Notes under the pieces: model-generated
The model's database searches: none
The model's input: only the letters and a program-made list of their open reading frames with translations
Told to the model about the DNA's origin: nothing
Program-made: the position numbers and the translations under genes
Shown here: one piece after another, positions 43,474 through 50,532 of the stretch
Numbering within the stretch: position 1 is the first letter of the stretch
Layout: each line of letters opens with the position of its first letter
Assembly: GCA_005804885.1 (NCBI GenBank)
Contig: SYOX01000221.1
Coordinates: forward strand, 1-50,532
Length of the DNA: 50,532 nt
From: Pseudomonadota bacterium
GTDB taxonomy: Bacteria; Myxococcota_A; Bradymonadia; Bradymonadales; GCA-2716585
Direction: 5' to 3'

Positions 43474-44631
43474 TCACCCCCCCGACCCCTGACCCGACAC
43501 CGCCACCCTCGGGATGCGGTCGTTGATCCGCGTCGTGACCTCGTAATTGATCGTGTTGGCCCACCCGGCCATCTGCTCCGCCGTGATCACCTCCTCCCCG
43601 CTCCGACCCAGCAGCACCGCCTCGCCTTCCAACCTCGCCCCGGGGATGTCCGTCACGTCGACCATCGTGATGTTCATGCACACCCGCCCGAGCACCGGCG
43701 CCCGCTGGCCCTCGATCAAGACGTGGGCGACGTTGCTCAACCCCCGGTCGTAGCCGTCGTAGTAGCCCACCGGCAGGATCGCCATCCTCGTCGGGTGCGT
43801 CGTCCGGAAGCTGCACCCGTAGCCGATGAACTCCCCCGCGGCCACATCCTTGACCTGCGCGATCCGACACCGCCACGTCAACGCCGGCCTCAACTCAAGC
43901 CGCCGCCTCCCCGCCAGCACCGCCGCCACCAGCGTCTCGCTCGACGGCCACATCCCATAGGCCGCCACGCCCGCCCGCGCCATGTCCTGACACCTGTCCG
44001 GCCACAGGATCGTCGCCGCCGAGTTCGACATGTGCTTGATCGGCGCCGAGATGCCCCGCGCCTCCAGCCGCCGACAGAAGGCCGCGAAGCGCGCCAGCTG
44101 ACCCTCCGCAAAGCGGTGGTCCGTCGTGTCCTCGACGTTGGCGAAGTGGCTCGCCACCCCGACCAGCTCCGCCCCCTCCGAAGCCTGGATGCGCTCGGCC
44201 AGCGCCATCGCCTCCTCCTCCCTCAAGCCCTGCCGGTTGTTGCCCGTCTCCAGCTTGACGTGGAACCTGGCGACGAGTCCCGTAAGTGCATGCACTGAAA
44301 CAGCTTTCTCAAGCGTCTCGGCGTTGTAGATGACCGCGTCGCACCCCAGCGCCATGGCCTGCTCGATCTCGTCCAGGCCGACGTAGCCCAGGATGTAGAT
44401 CGGCGCCACGATGCCCTCGTCCCGGAGGATCTGGGCTTCGTTGACGGCGTTGACGCACAGCCAGTCCGCGCCGGCCGCCAGGAAGGCCCGGCTCGCCAGC
44501 CCGAGGCCGTGCCCGTAGGCGTTGCTCTTGACCGTCGGGGCCAGCAAGGCCCCAGGCCCGACCAGCGCGCGCAGCGCCCGGATGTTGTGGCCCAGCGCGT
44601 CCGTGTCGATGAGGCAGGAGGTCAGCGTCAT
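43474..44631 (-). CDS. alr: Alanine racemase
   Basis: 385 aa, normal for Alr. The PLP lysine is K35 in PTVKSNAYGHGLG, near the N-terminus as expected. The other catalytic base, a Tyr, is in FIGYGCSFRT (~265). HMSNSAATILWPD and VCMNITMVDVTDIPG are conserved Alr segments. It makes D-alanine for peptidoglycan. GAGG lies four bases before the ATG. The upstream acyltransferase gene ends 6 bp away on the same strand, suggesting an envelope-biogenesis operon. Slight differences from the classic KANAYGHG motif (KSNAYGHG) are within family range. Confidence 0.95.
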   Translation of the reverse strand: MTLTSCLIDTDALGHNIRALRALVGPGALLAPTVKSNAYGHGLGLASRAFLAAGADWLCVNAVNEAQILRDEGIVAPIYILGYVGLDEIEQAMALGCDAVIYNAETLEKAVSVHALTGLVARFHVKLETGNNRQGLREEEAMALAERIQASEGAELVGVASHFANVEDTTDHRFAEGQLARFAAFCRRLEARGISAPIKHMSNSAATILWPDRCQDMARAGVAAYGMWPSSETLVAAVLAGRRRLELRPALTWRCRIAQVKDVAAGEFIGYGCSFRTTHPTRMAILPVGYYDGYDRGLSNVAHVLIEGQRAPVLGRVCMNITMVDVTDIPGARLEGEAVLLGRSGEEVITAEQMAGWANTINYEVTTRINDRIPRVAVSGQGSGG

Positions 44632-44637
44632 GGATCC

Positions 44638-45459
44638 TCAGAAGAAGCGGCTCTTGCGCCCGGCGAGCCCTTGATCGATCAAGCCCTGGGTGTGGCTCCA
44701 GATGTCGGCGTGCGCCGGCAGGAGCTCCTCGACCGGCGCGTCGGCGTCGGCCTCCGTCAAGCCGAAGCGGCGCGGATCGATGGGCGGCGCGAAGATGAAG
44801 CGGAACTTGACCGGCAAGGGCATCAAGCCCAGCCCCACCAGGATCGGCAGGTCGTAGGTCGGGCCTCCCAGAAGGCGCCGCCCCAGCCGGTGCTCTCGCC
44901 CGATGGTGATGAAGGCGTCGTCGATCCCGATGCCCGCGATGGGCACGATGGGCACCCCCGCCGCCAGCGCGCACCTCAAGTACCCCAGCCGGTTGTGCCA
45001 CTTGAGCCGGTAGCGATCCTCGGGCCGCTTGAAGGAGTCGTTGACCCCCCCCGGGTAGCAGATCGCCCACTCGCCATTGCGCAGCAGCCGCACCGCGTTG
45101 TCCCGGTTGCCGTCCACCGCCCCGAAGCGCACGAAGAAGTGGCTGATCAACGGCAGCTTGAACAGGACGTGCTCGCCCAGCCCCCGCAGCATCCTGCCCG
45201 TGCGCTCATGCACCGCCGCGAACAACACCGCCGAGTCCAGGCCCAGCACCGCGTGGTTCGACACGCACAGGCACCCCGAGTCCCACGGCAGGTTCTCCAG
45301 CCCCTCGACCTCCGTCCGGAAGTACCTCACCATCGGCCTCGCCAGCGTCTGAAGCTGGCCGATGAGCCTGGGATCGAGCTTGTCGTGCTCGGGATCGTAA
45401 TCCCCCGAGGCCGACAGCTCGTCTGGCAACAGTGACGCTATCGGGTAGTCTTTGGTCAT
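44638..45459 (-). CDS. Glycerolipid/1-acylglycerol-phosphate-type acyltransferase
   Basis: 273 aa, PlsC superfamily. The catalytic His motif is VSNHAVLGLDSAV, H69 with D75 (HX5D), as in the diacylglycerol acyltransferase/phytyl-ester-synthase-like branch rather than the HX4D of PlsC. Other blocks are LGEHVLFKLPLISHFF, CYPGGVND (the FPGG block), VPIVPIAGIGIDDAF and FAPPIDPRR. It probably acylates a glycerolipid or alcohol at the inner membrane. It precedes alr by six bases. Confidence 0.85.
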   Translation of the reverse strand: MTKDYPIASLLPDELSASGDYDPEHDKLDPRLIGQLQTLARPMVRYFRTEVEGLENLPWDSGCLCVSNHAVLGLDSAVLFAAVHERTGRMLRGLGEHVLFKLPLISHFFVRFGAVDGNRDNAVRLLRNGEWAICYPGGVNDSFKRPEDRYRLKWHNRLGYLRCALAAGVPIVPIAGIGIDDAFITIGREHRLGRRLLGGPTYDLPILVGLGLMPLPVKFRFIFAPPIDPRRFGLTEADADAPVEELLPAHADIWSHTQGLIDQGLAGRKSRFF

Positions 45460-45536
45460 CTCGCCTGGATCTCCTCACCACCGACCCAGTGTGATCCCAA
45501 ACTCCCCCGCGGCGCAACCCCCACACTCCACCCCCA

Positions 45537-45875
45537 AACTCCACCCCCTGTCCCCCTCCTCCCTCCGGAAGGAGGGGGGACGCTCGTATTACGGCTTCGG
45601 GTGGATCGGATCCCGCCCCGGCGACCTCACGATTGTCCCCGACGGGGTCTCGCCCCAGGCGGCCAGTGATCCCGGCAATGGCTCCTGCGGCCCCCCCCGA
45701 ACCATCGAGCCCACCCTACGATCCCACCCCCGTCCCACCTTGCCCGTACTCCGAGCGTCCCCCCTCCTTCCGGAGGGAGGAGGGGGACAGGGGGTGGAGT
45801 GCGATCCACCGACACCCGTAATACAAGCGTCCCCCCTCCTTCCGGAGGGAGGAGGGGGACAGGGGGTGGAGTTTG
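45537..45875. repeat. Three copies of a palindromic element, one inverted
   Basis: A ~57-base element with the core palindrome GTCCCCCCTCCTTCCGGAGG (plus GAGGAGGGGGAC) occurs at about 45537-45594 (inverted) and directly at about 45746-45803 and 45817-45875. The outer copies are nearly perfect reverse complements over more than 55 bases and could form a large hairpin. The region 45460-45940 has no gene; ORFs in it are repeat artefacts. Confidence 0.85.
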
Positions 45876-45940
45876 GGCGCGCGGGTGGCTATGATGCCAT
45901 TCAAGACCCCGATGACGCCCGATTCTGGAGGTAAAGGCCA

Positions 45941-46810
45941 ATGATCTCAAGACTTTCCATGGCGATGGTTGCAGCGGCGGCGCTGGCGATCCCGGGCTGT
46001 CAGAGCAGCGCGGGGCGCTTCTGTCTCGACGACGAGGATTGCGACTCCGGGCAGTTCTGCCAGCAGGACAAGGAGCAGTGCGTCGAGCCCTGCGAAGAGG
46101 ACGCCGACTGCGAGACGCTGCAGTGCAACGCCGAGCCTGGCGATGAGAGCTTCTGCGAGCCGCCCGAGGTCGATCTTGGCGGGATCGCGGGCGGTGTCGG
46201 CGGGGGGCGGACGGGCGGCGTCTCTGCGAACGAGGTGGCCGACATCCTGGCCGGCGACAACATCTTCCTGACGGCGGTGGTCACGCTGCTGACGACCCTC
46301 TTCATCGACGAGATCCGCGGCCCCTCGGGTCAAATCGGCCAGGCAGGCCAGCAGGGCACGCAAGGCCCGCCGGGGCCTGCTGGCCCGCCGGGGCCGGCAG
46401 GCGAGGCCGTGCGCCACCGGGCGTCCTTCCTCAACGTCGAGGTGGTCGAGGCTGGCCCCGTCGAGGGCCGCGCGCTGACCTTCGATCGCCGGTCGGCGCA
46501 GGGGTCACTGCGCGTGACCTGGTTCGACGTCCTGCGCGCCGACACCGAGGGCGAGCCCTGCCTCTGCGCCTGGAGCCTCCTCTTCGACGGCCAGCCTTGC
46601 AGCGATCCCGGCCCCATCGGCACCCTGACCGCCAGCGGGCAACCCCGCGGGGACACCGTCACCGGCTTCTGTGCGGCGACCGGGAGAGGCCCGCTGGGTG
46701 AAGGCGAGGTGACGATCTCGGTGTCCGTCGAGCCGCGGGGAGGGTGCGCCTGCGCCGCTGGCGATCCCATCAGCGCCGGCTTCATCGAGGCCCAGGAGGT
46801 CGATCCCTGA
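45941..46810 (+). CDS. Collagen-like lipoprotein with Cys-rich head
   Basis: 289 aa. The lipoprotein signal MISRLSMAMVAAAALAIPGC is followed by a Cys-rich domain (CLDDEDCDSGQFCQQDKEQC and CEEDADCETLQC). A Gly-rich spacer and a hydrophobic stretch (NIFLTAVVTLLTTLF) come next, then about ten Gly-X-Y triplets (GPSGQIGQAGQQGTQGPPGP, then AGPPGPAGEA) and a ~140-residue beta-rich C-terminal domain with paired Cys. The triple-helix stalk suggests a trimeric surface fibre with a globular head. GGAGGT eight bases before the ATG is a strong Shine-Dalgarno. No similar neighbour is present. Confidence 0.86.
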   Translation: MISRLSMAMVAAAALAIPGCQSSAGRFCLDDEDCDSGQFCQQDKEQCVEPCEEDADCETLQCNAEPGDESFCEPPEVDLGGIAGGVGGGRTGGVSANEVADILAGDNIFLTAVVTLLTTLFIDEIRGPSGQIGQAGQQGTQGPPGPAGPPGPAGEAVRHRASFLNVEVVEAGPVEGRALTFDRRSAQGSLRVTWFDVLRADTEGEPCLCAWSLLFDGQPCSDPGPIGTLTASGQPRGDTVTGFCAATGRGPLGEGEVTISVSVEPRGGCACAAGDPISAGFIEAQEVDP

Positions 46811-46840
46811 GCGCCTCGGCGGCGAGCGCCGCGGCGCGCT

Positions 46841-46927
46841 GTGGATGCCCTGGCGCGAAGCGGGACGCTGTGGGTATCCTGGCACGAAGCGGGACGCTGT
46901 TGATGCCCTGGCACGAAGCGGGACCCT
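46841..46927. repeat. Three-unit tandem repeat, 29-bp period
   Basis: Units start at 46841, 46870 and 46899 and contain CCTGGC(G/A)CGAAGCGGGACGCT. They lie between the stop of the collagen-like gene and the stop of the HTH gene, where two transcription units converge. Confidence 0.85.
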
Positions 46928-46946
46928 TCAGGCCGATCCCAGAACC

Positions 46947-47228
46947 TCAGCGGCGGGCGAGCACGACCCCCATCTCGAAGCCGAAGGGCCTCAAAATGCG
47001 GTGGAGCGTCCCGAGGGTCGGGTTGCCCCGGTCGGCCTCGATGTTCTTGAGCGTGCGCTCCGAGACGCGGCAGACCTTCGAGAAGTCGAGCTGATCCATT
47101 CCGAGCAGATCGAGCCTCAAGCCCCGCACGAGCTGGCCCAGGGTGATGTCCCCTCGATCGAGGCTGGCCTTGAGGCCCGTCAGGACCCGCTGGCGCTCTT
47201 CGAGGCTCAGGCGGCGACGCTCGATCAT
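46947..47228 (-). CDS. HTH-domain antitoxin (HipB-like)
   Basis: 93 aa. An N-terminal helix (MIERRRLSLEERQRVLTGLK) is followed by an XRE-type helix-turn-helix: LGQLVRGLRLDLLGMDQLDF (scaffold), VCRVSERTLKNIEADRGNP (turn and recognition helix) and TLGTLHRILRPFGFEMGVVL, the typical GNPTLxTLxxIL end. It overlaps the HipA-like gene by 4 bp and follows it, the reverse of the classic hipB-hipA order. It probably represses the operon and neutralises the kinase. The ATG at 47228 is preferred over 47243 because it makes the overlap ATGA. Confidence 0.85.
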   Translation of the reverse strand: MIERRRLSLEERQRVLTGLKASLDRGDITLGQLVRGLRLDLLGMDQLDFSKVCRVSERTLKNIEADRGNPTLGTLHRILRPFGFEMGVVLARR

Positions 47229-48613
47229 GGCAGCAGCCCCCACATCCTGAGATCGCGGTCGAGGTGGCGCAGGCGGACGCCGGGGAAGTCGAGGACGGCG
47301 TCGGGCAGGCCCTCGTCGCGCAAGAAGTCGGGCAGGATCAAGAGCTTGAGGGCGAAGGCGCGCAGCCTTCCGAGCAAGTAGTCAGGGTCGACGATCCCCT
47401 TGAGGGCGTCGCAGGCCGCGCGCCAGTCGAAGCGCCCCCCGAACTCCGCTGCGTCGGGCCAGCGCGTCGTGCGCGTGACGATATCCGGGTCCATGACCAT
47501 CGGCGCCAGATCGTAGATGGGGGCCAGCGCCAGCCGGTCGCCGAGGCGCAAGATCGACGTGTTGCGCCCGTGGTTGTCGCTGTTGCCCAGCACGACGTTG
47601 AGCAGATCCCGACAGACAAGCTCCGCGACGACAGACGGGATCTCGGCCTCCTGGCCGTTGGTGCGGAGCAGCCCGGCCAGGGCGCGGATGAAGTCCAGGT
47701 GAGGGATCGCGGCGCCGTGCCGCGTCGATCCGATCATCGAGTAGAAGGACTCCACCGGCACCCGGACGAGGCCCTCGGGGCCGACCTTCCGATCAAAGCG
47801 CGGCGACCAGAGGCTCGCCCCACTGGGGATTGCCCCGCTGGGGATGGCCCCGCTGGGGATGGCCCCGCTGGGGATGGCCGCTGGATCATCGCCGCCCTCG
47901 AAGTGGAGGCCGTCGAGCGCCTCAAGGCCCAGCAACGGGAGCGCCTTCATGAAGAGGTGCTCCCCGACCAGGACCAGCCGATCGCGCTCGGATCGAGAGC
48001 CGCGCGGAAACTTCACCAGCCAGTGTCGCCGAACCTCCGCGTCGGGGATGCTCCCCTCGGGGGCAAACATCCCTTGCGCGTCTTCGGACAGGAGGAACTT
48101 CGGCGCGTCTCCCCCGGCCCCGGTGGCGCCGCCGACCGAGGCTCCCTGGCTGGCGGCCGCCTCAAGGAAGTCCACGTTTCGATTCAGGATCTCCGTCCTG
48201 GAGAAGCGCTGGCTCTCCCCCTTGGTAAAATCCAGCGATTCCTTGATGCGGCTGTGCCCGATGGGGTTGGAGGTGCAGCGGCGCAGCAAGTCGAGATCGT
48301 GGCGCCGGGGGTTGCCGGCCGGAAGGTTGAGGCGACGCTCCCAGAAGCGGCGGCTGGCTCCGGCCGGGGCGATGTCCAGCAGGAAGGCCGGCCAGCTCTC
48401 CAGCGTATCCGTGTTGAGGGAGAGGGGGTAGCGGGCGCTGACGGCCCATTGCCCGACGCTCGAAAACCTGTCCAGGAAGGACAGCGTGTAGTCCTCGATG
48501 TACCCGAGGCGGCATGCGCCGTCGAAGCCCTTGTCGGGCTCAAGGAACTCCAGATCGAGCGCGTCGTGCCAGCGCCCGTCGAGGTGAAGTTGGACTGTGA
48601 GTGACTCGACCAT
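47225..48613 (-). CDS. HipA-family serine/threonine kinase toxin
   Basis: 462 aa. The HipA fold is visible: N-terminal sub-domain (GQWAVSARYPLSLNTDTLES), P-loop-like ASVGGATGAGGDAPKFLL (~158-175), ATP Lys201 in HWLVKFPRG, catalytic loop VLGNSDNHGRNTSIL (D346, N351), and metal Asp368 in LAPIYDLAP. All key residues are present, so an active kinase is expected. HipA phosphorylates GltX or other targets and causes growth arrest. Residues 247-265 hold IPSGA repeated four times in a loop between lobes, an odd insert. hipA precedes hipB here and the two overlap by 4 bp. The longer-than-HipA length comes from the insert and C-terminus. Confidence 0.92.
   Translation of the reverse strand: MVESLTVQLHLDGRWHDALDLEFLEPDKGFDGACRLGYIEDYTLSFLDRFSSVGQWAVSARYPLSLNTDTLESWPAFLLDIAPAGASRRFWERRLNLPAGNPRRHDLDLLRRCTSNPIGHSRIKESLDFTKGESQRFSRTEILNRNVDFLEAAASQGASVGGATGAGGDAPKFLLSEDAQGMFAPEGSIPDAEVRRHWLVKFPRGSRSERDRLVLVGEHLFMKALPLLGLEALDGLHFEGGDDPAAIPSGAIPSGAIPSGAIPSGASLWSPRFDRKVGPEGLVRVPVESFYSMIGSTRHGAAIPHLDFIRALAGLLRTNGQEAEIPSVVAELVCRDLLNVVLGNSDNHGRNTSILRLGDRLALAPIYDLAPMVMDPDIVTRTTRWPDAAEFGGRFDWRAACDALKGIVDPDYLLGRLRAFALKLLILPDFLRDEGLPDAVLDFPGVRLRHLDRDLRMWGLLP
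47820..47880 (-). repeat. 15-bp tandem repeat in hipA-like gene
   Basis: Four near-perfect copies of CCCCGCTGGGGATGG encode IPSGA repeats. Because the period is 15 bases the frame is kept if copies are gained or lost. Confidence 0.85.
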
Positions 48614-48722
48614 CCTTCGTTGCCCTTGAGCGCTTCAGGTCAACCTCCGCCGCGCTCCGCCCCTCGTCGTCATCCCTCCTCGCGGACCTCGCCCATCTTG
48701 CCGACGGTGGCGCTTAGAGGCA

Positions 48723-48750
48723 ATCTAATACCCCAAGCCAGGAAACTCAA
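48723..48750 (-). promoter_or_regulatory. Candidate promoter of the hipA-hipB operon
   Basis: On the minus strand TTGAGT (48750-48745), 16 bases, TTAGAT (48728-48723), about 110 bases before the hipA start. It sits in an unusually AT-rich patch (48720-48830) within a 512-bp gene-free interval that otherwise holds only the repeat copy at 48981. Confidence 0.35.
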
Positions 48751-48980
48751 ACGAGCGTGTCGCGATCAATGCTTGGGTCGCGAAGGCTGTTTAATTGTTT
48801 GTTATCAATGGTTTATAGGTGTCGAGTCGCGGCGTGGCGATGTCGGGTGGCTCTCCGCTGAACTCCAGATGGGTGCAGATCGGGGCAATAGATTGCCTTG
48901 TCTGGGTGAGGCTCGGGCGTTGGAGGGGGCGGGGAGAGTGGGGGAGAGAGGGGGCGCGGCGTCATGCGGGGCAGGGGAGA

Positions 48981-49058
48981 CGAGGGAGGGGCGCGGACGG
49001 TCGGTGGTCCCAAGGGTCGACAGGGGGCTTCGACGCAGGCCTTGCGCGAGGGAGAGGG
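48981..49058. repeat. Intergenic copy of the repeat found in the kinase gene
   Basis: About 72 bases, five differences from 39382-39458. It is located between the hipA promoter region and the DUF4349 gene. The open frame through it is not a convincing gene. Confidence 0.85.
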
Positions 49059-49125
49059 TTGCGCGCCCTCGCAGGATCGGGTGGTTCAGCGTGGAGGTGA
49101 TCGAAGGGAGAGAGGGGGAGCGCGA

Positions 49126-50118
49126 TCAGGCGGCGTTGTCCTTGGGGGCGGAGGCTGCGGGGGTGGTGGGGGTGGTCCTGGGTCGGCGCCGGAAGAAGAG
49201 GCGGGCCATGAGGTAGAGGCCGCCGAGGAGCACTCCGAGGGCGATGCCGACGGGCAGGAGGGCGGCGGCGACGCGGATGATGCCGCCGCAGACGTCGACG
49301 AAGAGGCCAGCGCCGTCGCTGAAGGCGCGGCCGATGGCGCTGGAGAAGGACTCGGAGTCGGGGTCTGCGGGCTGGAAGGGCGAGGTGGCGGTGACGCGGA
49401 TCGTGGACATGGAGACGCGATCCTGGAGGAAGCGGGCGCGGCCTTCGAAGCGCTCGATGTCGGTGCGGACGCGGGAGAGCTCCTGCTCGATCCTGAGGGT
49501 GTCCTCGACGGTGGCGGCGGTCTGCAGGAGGCTGAGGAAGCGGCTCTCCAGCTCTCGCTTGGCCTTGAGGCGAGCGGTGACGTCGACGAACTCCTCGGTG
49601 ACATCCTGGCCGGTGATGTTCTCGCGCAGGACGACGCCGAGTTGACGGAGCTCGGCCAGGGTGGACTCGAACTTCTTCGAGGGGACTCTGACGGTCACGT
49701 CGATGCGGGTGACGTCCTTGCCGGTGCCGGTGGCGTCGGAGGTGACGACGAAGCCGCCGGCCTTCTCGACGGCGCGGGTGACCTCGACGGCGGCGGCCTG
49801 GGGGGCGTCGGCCCGCAGCTCCAGGGTCGCCTCGCGGATCACCATCCGGCTGTCCTTGTCCTCCACTCGGGTCTGCTCGCCTGAGCCCCCGGTGTTGTCC
49901 GACGTTTGGAGATCCACATCGCCGGTGTCGAGGCTGCCGCGCTCGTTTCGGGAGTCGCCGAGGCCGTCGCCGGCCTGTGCCACCTCGGCCTTGGCCTCTT
50001 CGAAGGCGGCGGGGGACATCGGCTCGGCGCTGCGGGTGAAGTCGGACTTGTCGGCGCAGGCGGTGGAGGCCAGCAGGGTCAAGGCGAGCAGGAGGGAAAG
50101 AGGTCGGTTCATCATCAT
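49126..50118 (-). CDS. DUF4349 lipoprotein
   Basis: 330 aa. The lipoprotein signal MMMNRPLSLLLALTLLAS ends at TAC. An acidic linker is followed by the DUF4349 core: MVIREATLELRADAPQAAAV, GGFVVTSDATGTG, VTVRVPSKKFESTLAELRQL, GVVLRENITGQDVTEEFVD, a coiled coil (DVTARLKAKRELESRFLSLL) and STIRVTATSPF. A C-terminal membrane helix (ALLPVGIALGVLLGGLYLMA) and basic tail close it. It is probably a membrane-anchored periplasmic protein of unknown role. The GGAG directly before the first in-frame ATG (50124) points to the third codon (ATG at 50118) as true start. Confidence 0.9.
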   Translation of the reverse strand: MMMNRPLSLLLALTLLASTACADKSDFTRSAEPMSPAAFEEAKAEVAQAGDGLGDSRNERGSLDTGDVDLQTSDNTGGSGEQTRVEDKDSRMVIREATLELRADAPQAAAVEVTRAVEKAGGFVVTSDATGTGKDVTRIDVTVRVPSKKFESTLAELRQLGVVLRENITGQDVTEEFVDVTARLKAKRELESRFLSLLQTAATVEDTLRIEQELSRVRTDIERFEGRARFLQDRVSMSTIRVTATSPFQPADPDSESFSSAIGRAFSDGAGLFVDVCGGIIRVAAALLPVGIALGVLLGGLYLMARLFFRRRPRTTPTTPAASAPKDNAA

Positions 50119-50250
50119 TGCCATCTCCTCATTTTGAAGGGCCCTCAGGTGGGCTCCGAGGGCTGAACGCGCCAGCCCCGCCGGAGCTTACGCTCCGTGT
50201 TCTGGGCATCTTCGGCAAAGGGCGAGGTGAAGTCCAGGGGAGGGGGGGGG

Positions 50251-50532
50251 TCAGAAGCCGAGGTAGGCGGCCTTGACCTCGGGGTCGGCCAGCAGATCGC
50301 GGGCGGGGCCGTGGAGGCCGACGGCGCCGGTTTCCAGGACGTAGGCGCGGTCAGCGATCTTGAGGGCGACGTGGGCGTTCTGCTCGACGAGCAGGATGGT
50401 GACGCCCTCGTCGCGGATCTTGAGGATGATTTCGAAGATCTGCTTGACCAGCAGGGGGGCCAGGCCCATCGAGGGCCCGTCCAGGAGCCGAAGGCGCGGG
50501 CGGGAGAGGAGGGCGCGGCCGATGGCGAGCAC
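50251..50532 (-). CDS. LivF-type branched-chain amino acid ABC ATPase, 3' part
   Basis: The last 93 codons of an ABC ATPase enter from the window edge; the start is outside. MLAIGRALLSRP (after the signature), MGLAPLLVKQIFEIILKI, VTILLVEQNAHVALKIADRA (H-loop His) and YVLETG...LADPEVKAAYLGF match LivF of the LIV/urea/amide importer family. Walker B reads LRLLDGPS where the family has LLLLDEPS: the catalytic Glu is Gly (GGG instead of GAG). It may be a real loss, a variant or an error. Nothing else is seen between 50119 and 50250. Confidence 0.88.
   Translation of the reverse strand: MLAIGRALLSRPRLRLLDGPSMGLAPLLVKQIFEIILKIRDEGVTILLVEQNAHVALKIADRAYVLETGAVGLHGPARDLLADPEVKAAYLGF

Noticed and set aside
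48620..49216. 198-codon open frame on the plus strand
   Set aside because: It crosses the AT-rich promoter patch and the repeat copy. No domain or Shine-Dalgarno, and it overlaps the end of the DUF4349 gene on the other strand.

Overview
The window is about two-thirds G+C and looks like the chromosome of a free-living Myxococcota or Bradymonadia-type delta-proteobacterium. Supporting traits are MYXO-CTERM-like sorting tails, a DUF2330 protein, an IgGFc-binding-type protein, a 1.2-kb-codon Ser/Thr kinase fused to an ATPase and TPRs, many lipoproteins, and long open frames on the antisense strand. This placement is inference from gene content. No rRNA, tRNA, transposase, prophage or CRISPR was found.

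Bases 1-8549 hold the most interesting locus. A four-gene rightward operon encodes a helical adaptor, two different TRAFAC-like GTPases and a GAP1-type protein, with coding overlaps at every junction. It matches the double-GTPase conflict systems predicted computationally in multicellular or complex bacteria. A leftward operon (666-aa helical protein, MinD/ParA-like ATPase, start of a third gene) begins only 94 bp away and may belong to the same system.

Bases 8550-18012 hold a 43-bp-period palindromic repeat array and then a ~4-kb tandem duplication of a secreted beta-helix/MYXO-CTERM protein gene with its promoter. The second copy lies inside a nucleotidyltransferase gene. The N-terminal piece of that gene and its 89-aa partner lie to the right of the copy, and a C-terminal piece lies to the left.

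Bases 18013-32088 hold an unknown 540-aa protein, two lipoproteins divergent from a WD40-caspase lipoprotein, a beta-barrel-like lipoprotein, a three-gene lipoprotein operon led by an e(P4)-type HAD phosphatase, an archaemetzincin-TPR fusion and an IgGFc-binding-like Cys-rich lipoprotein. A fragment of an archaemetzincin-TPR paralogue lies at 19640-19745.

Bases 32373-38211 hold an AAA ATPase plus TOPRIM/DUF4276-like pair (probable anti-phage or OLD-like module), a deiodinase-like/ankyrin protein and a DUF2330 protein. Bases 38393-46810 carry the kinase-ATPase-TPR protein, an EamA exporter, ridA, alr, an acyltransferase and a collagen-like lipoprotein. Bases 46947-50532 carry a HipA/HTH toxin-antitoxin pair, a DUF4349 lipoprotein and the 3' part of a LivF-type ABC ATPase with an unusual Walker B motif. 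Short interspersed and tandem repeats (43-bp, 29-bp, 15-bp, palindromic units, a 72-bp unit shared by a kinase gene and an intergenic region) are scattered through the window.
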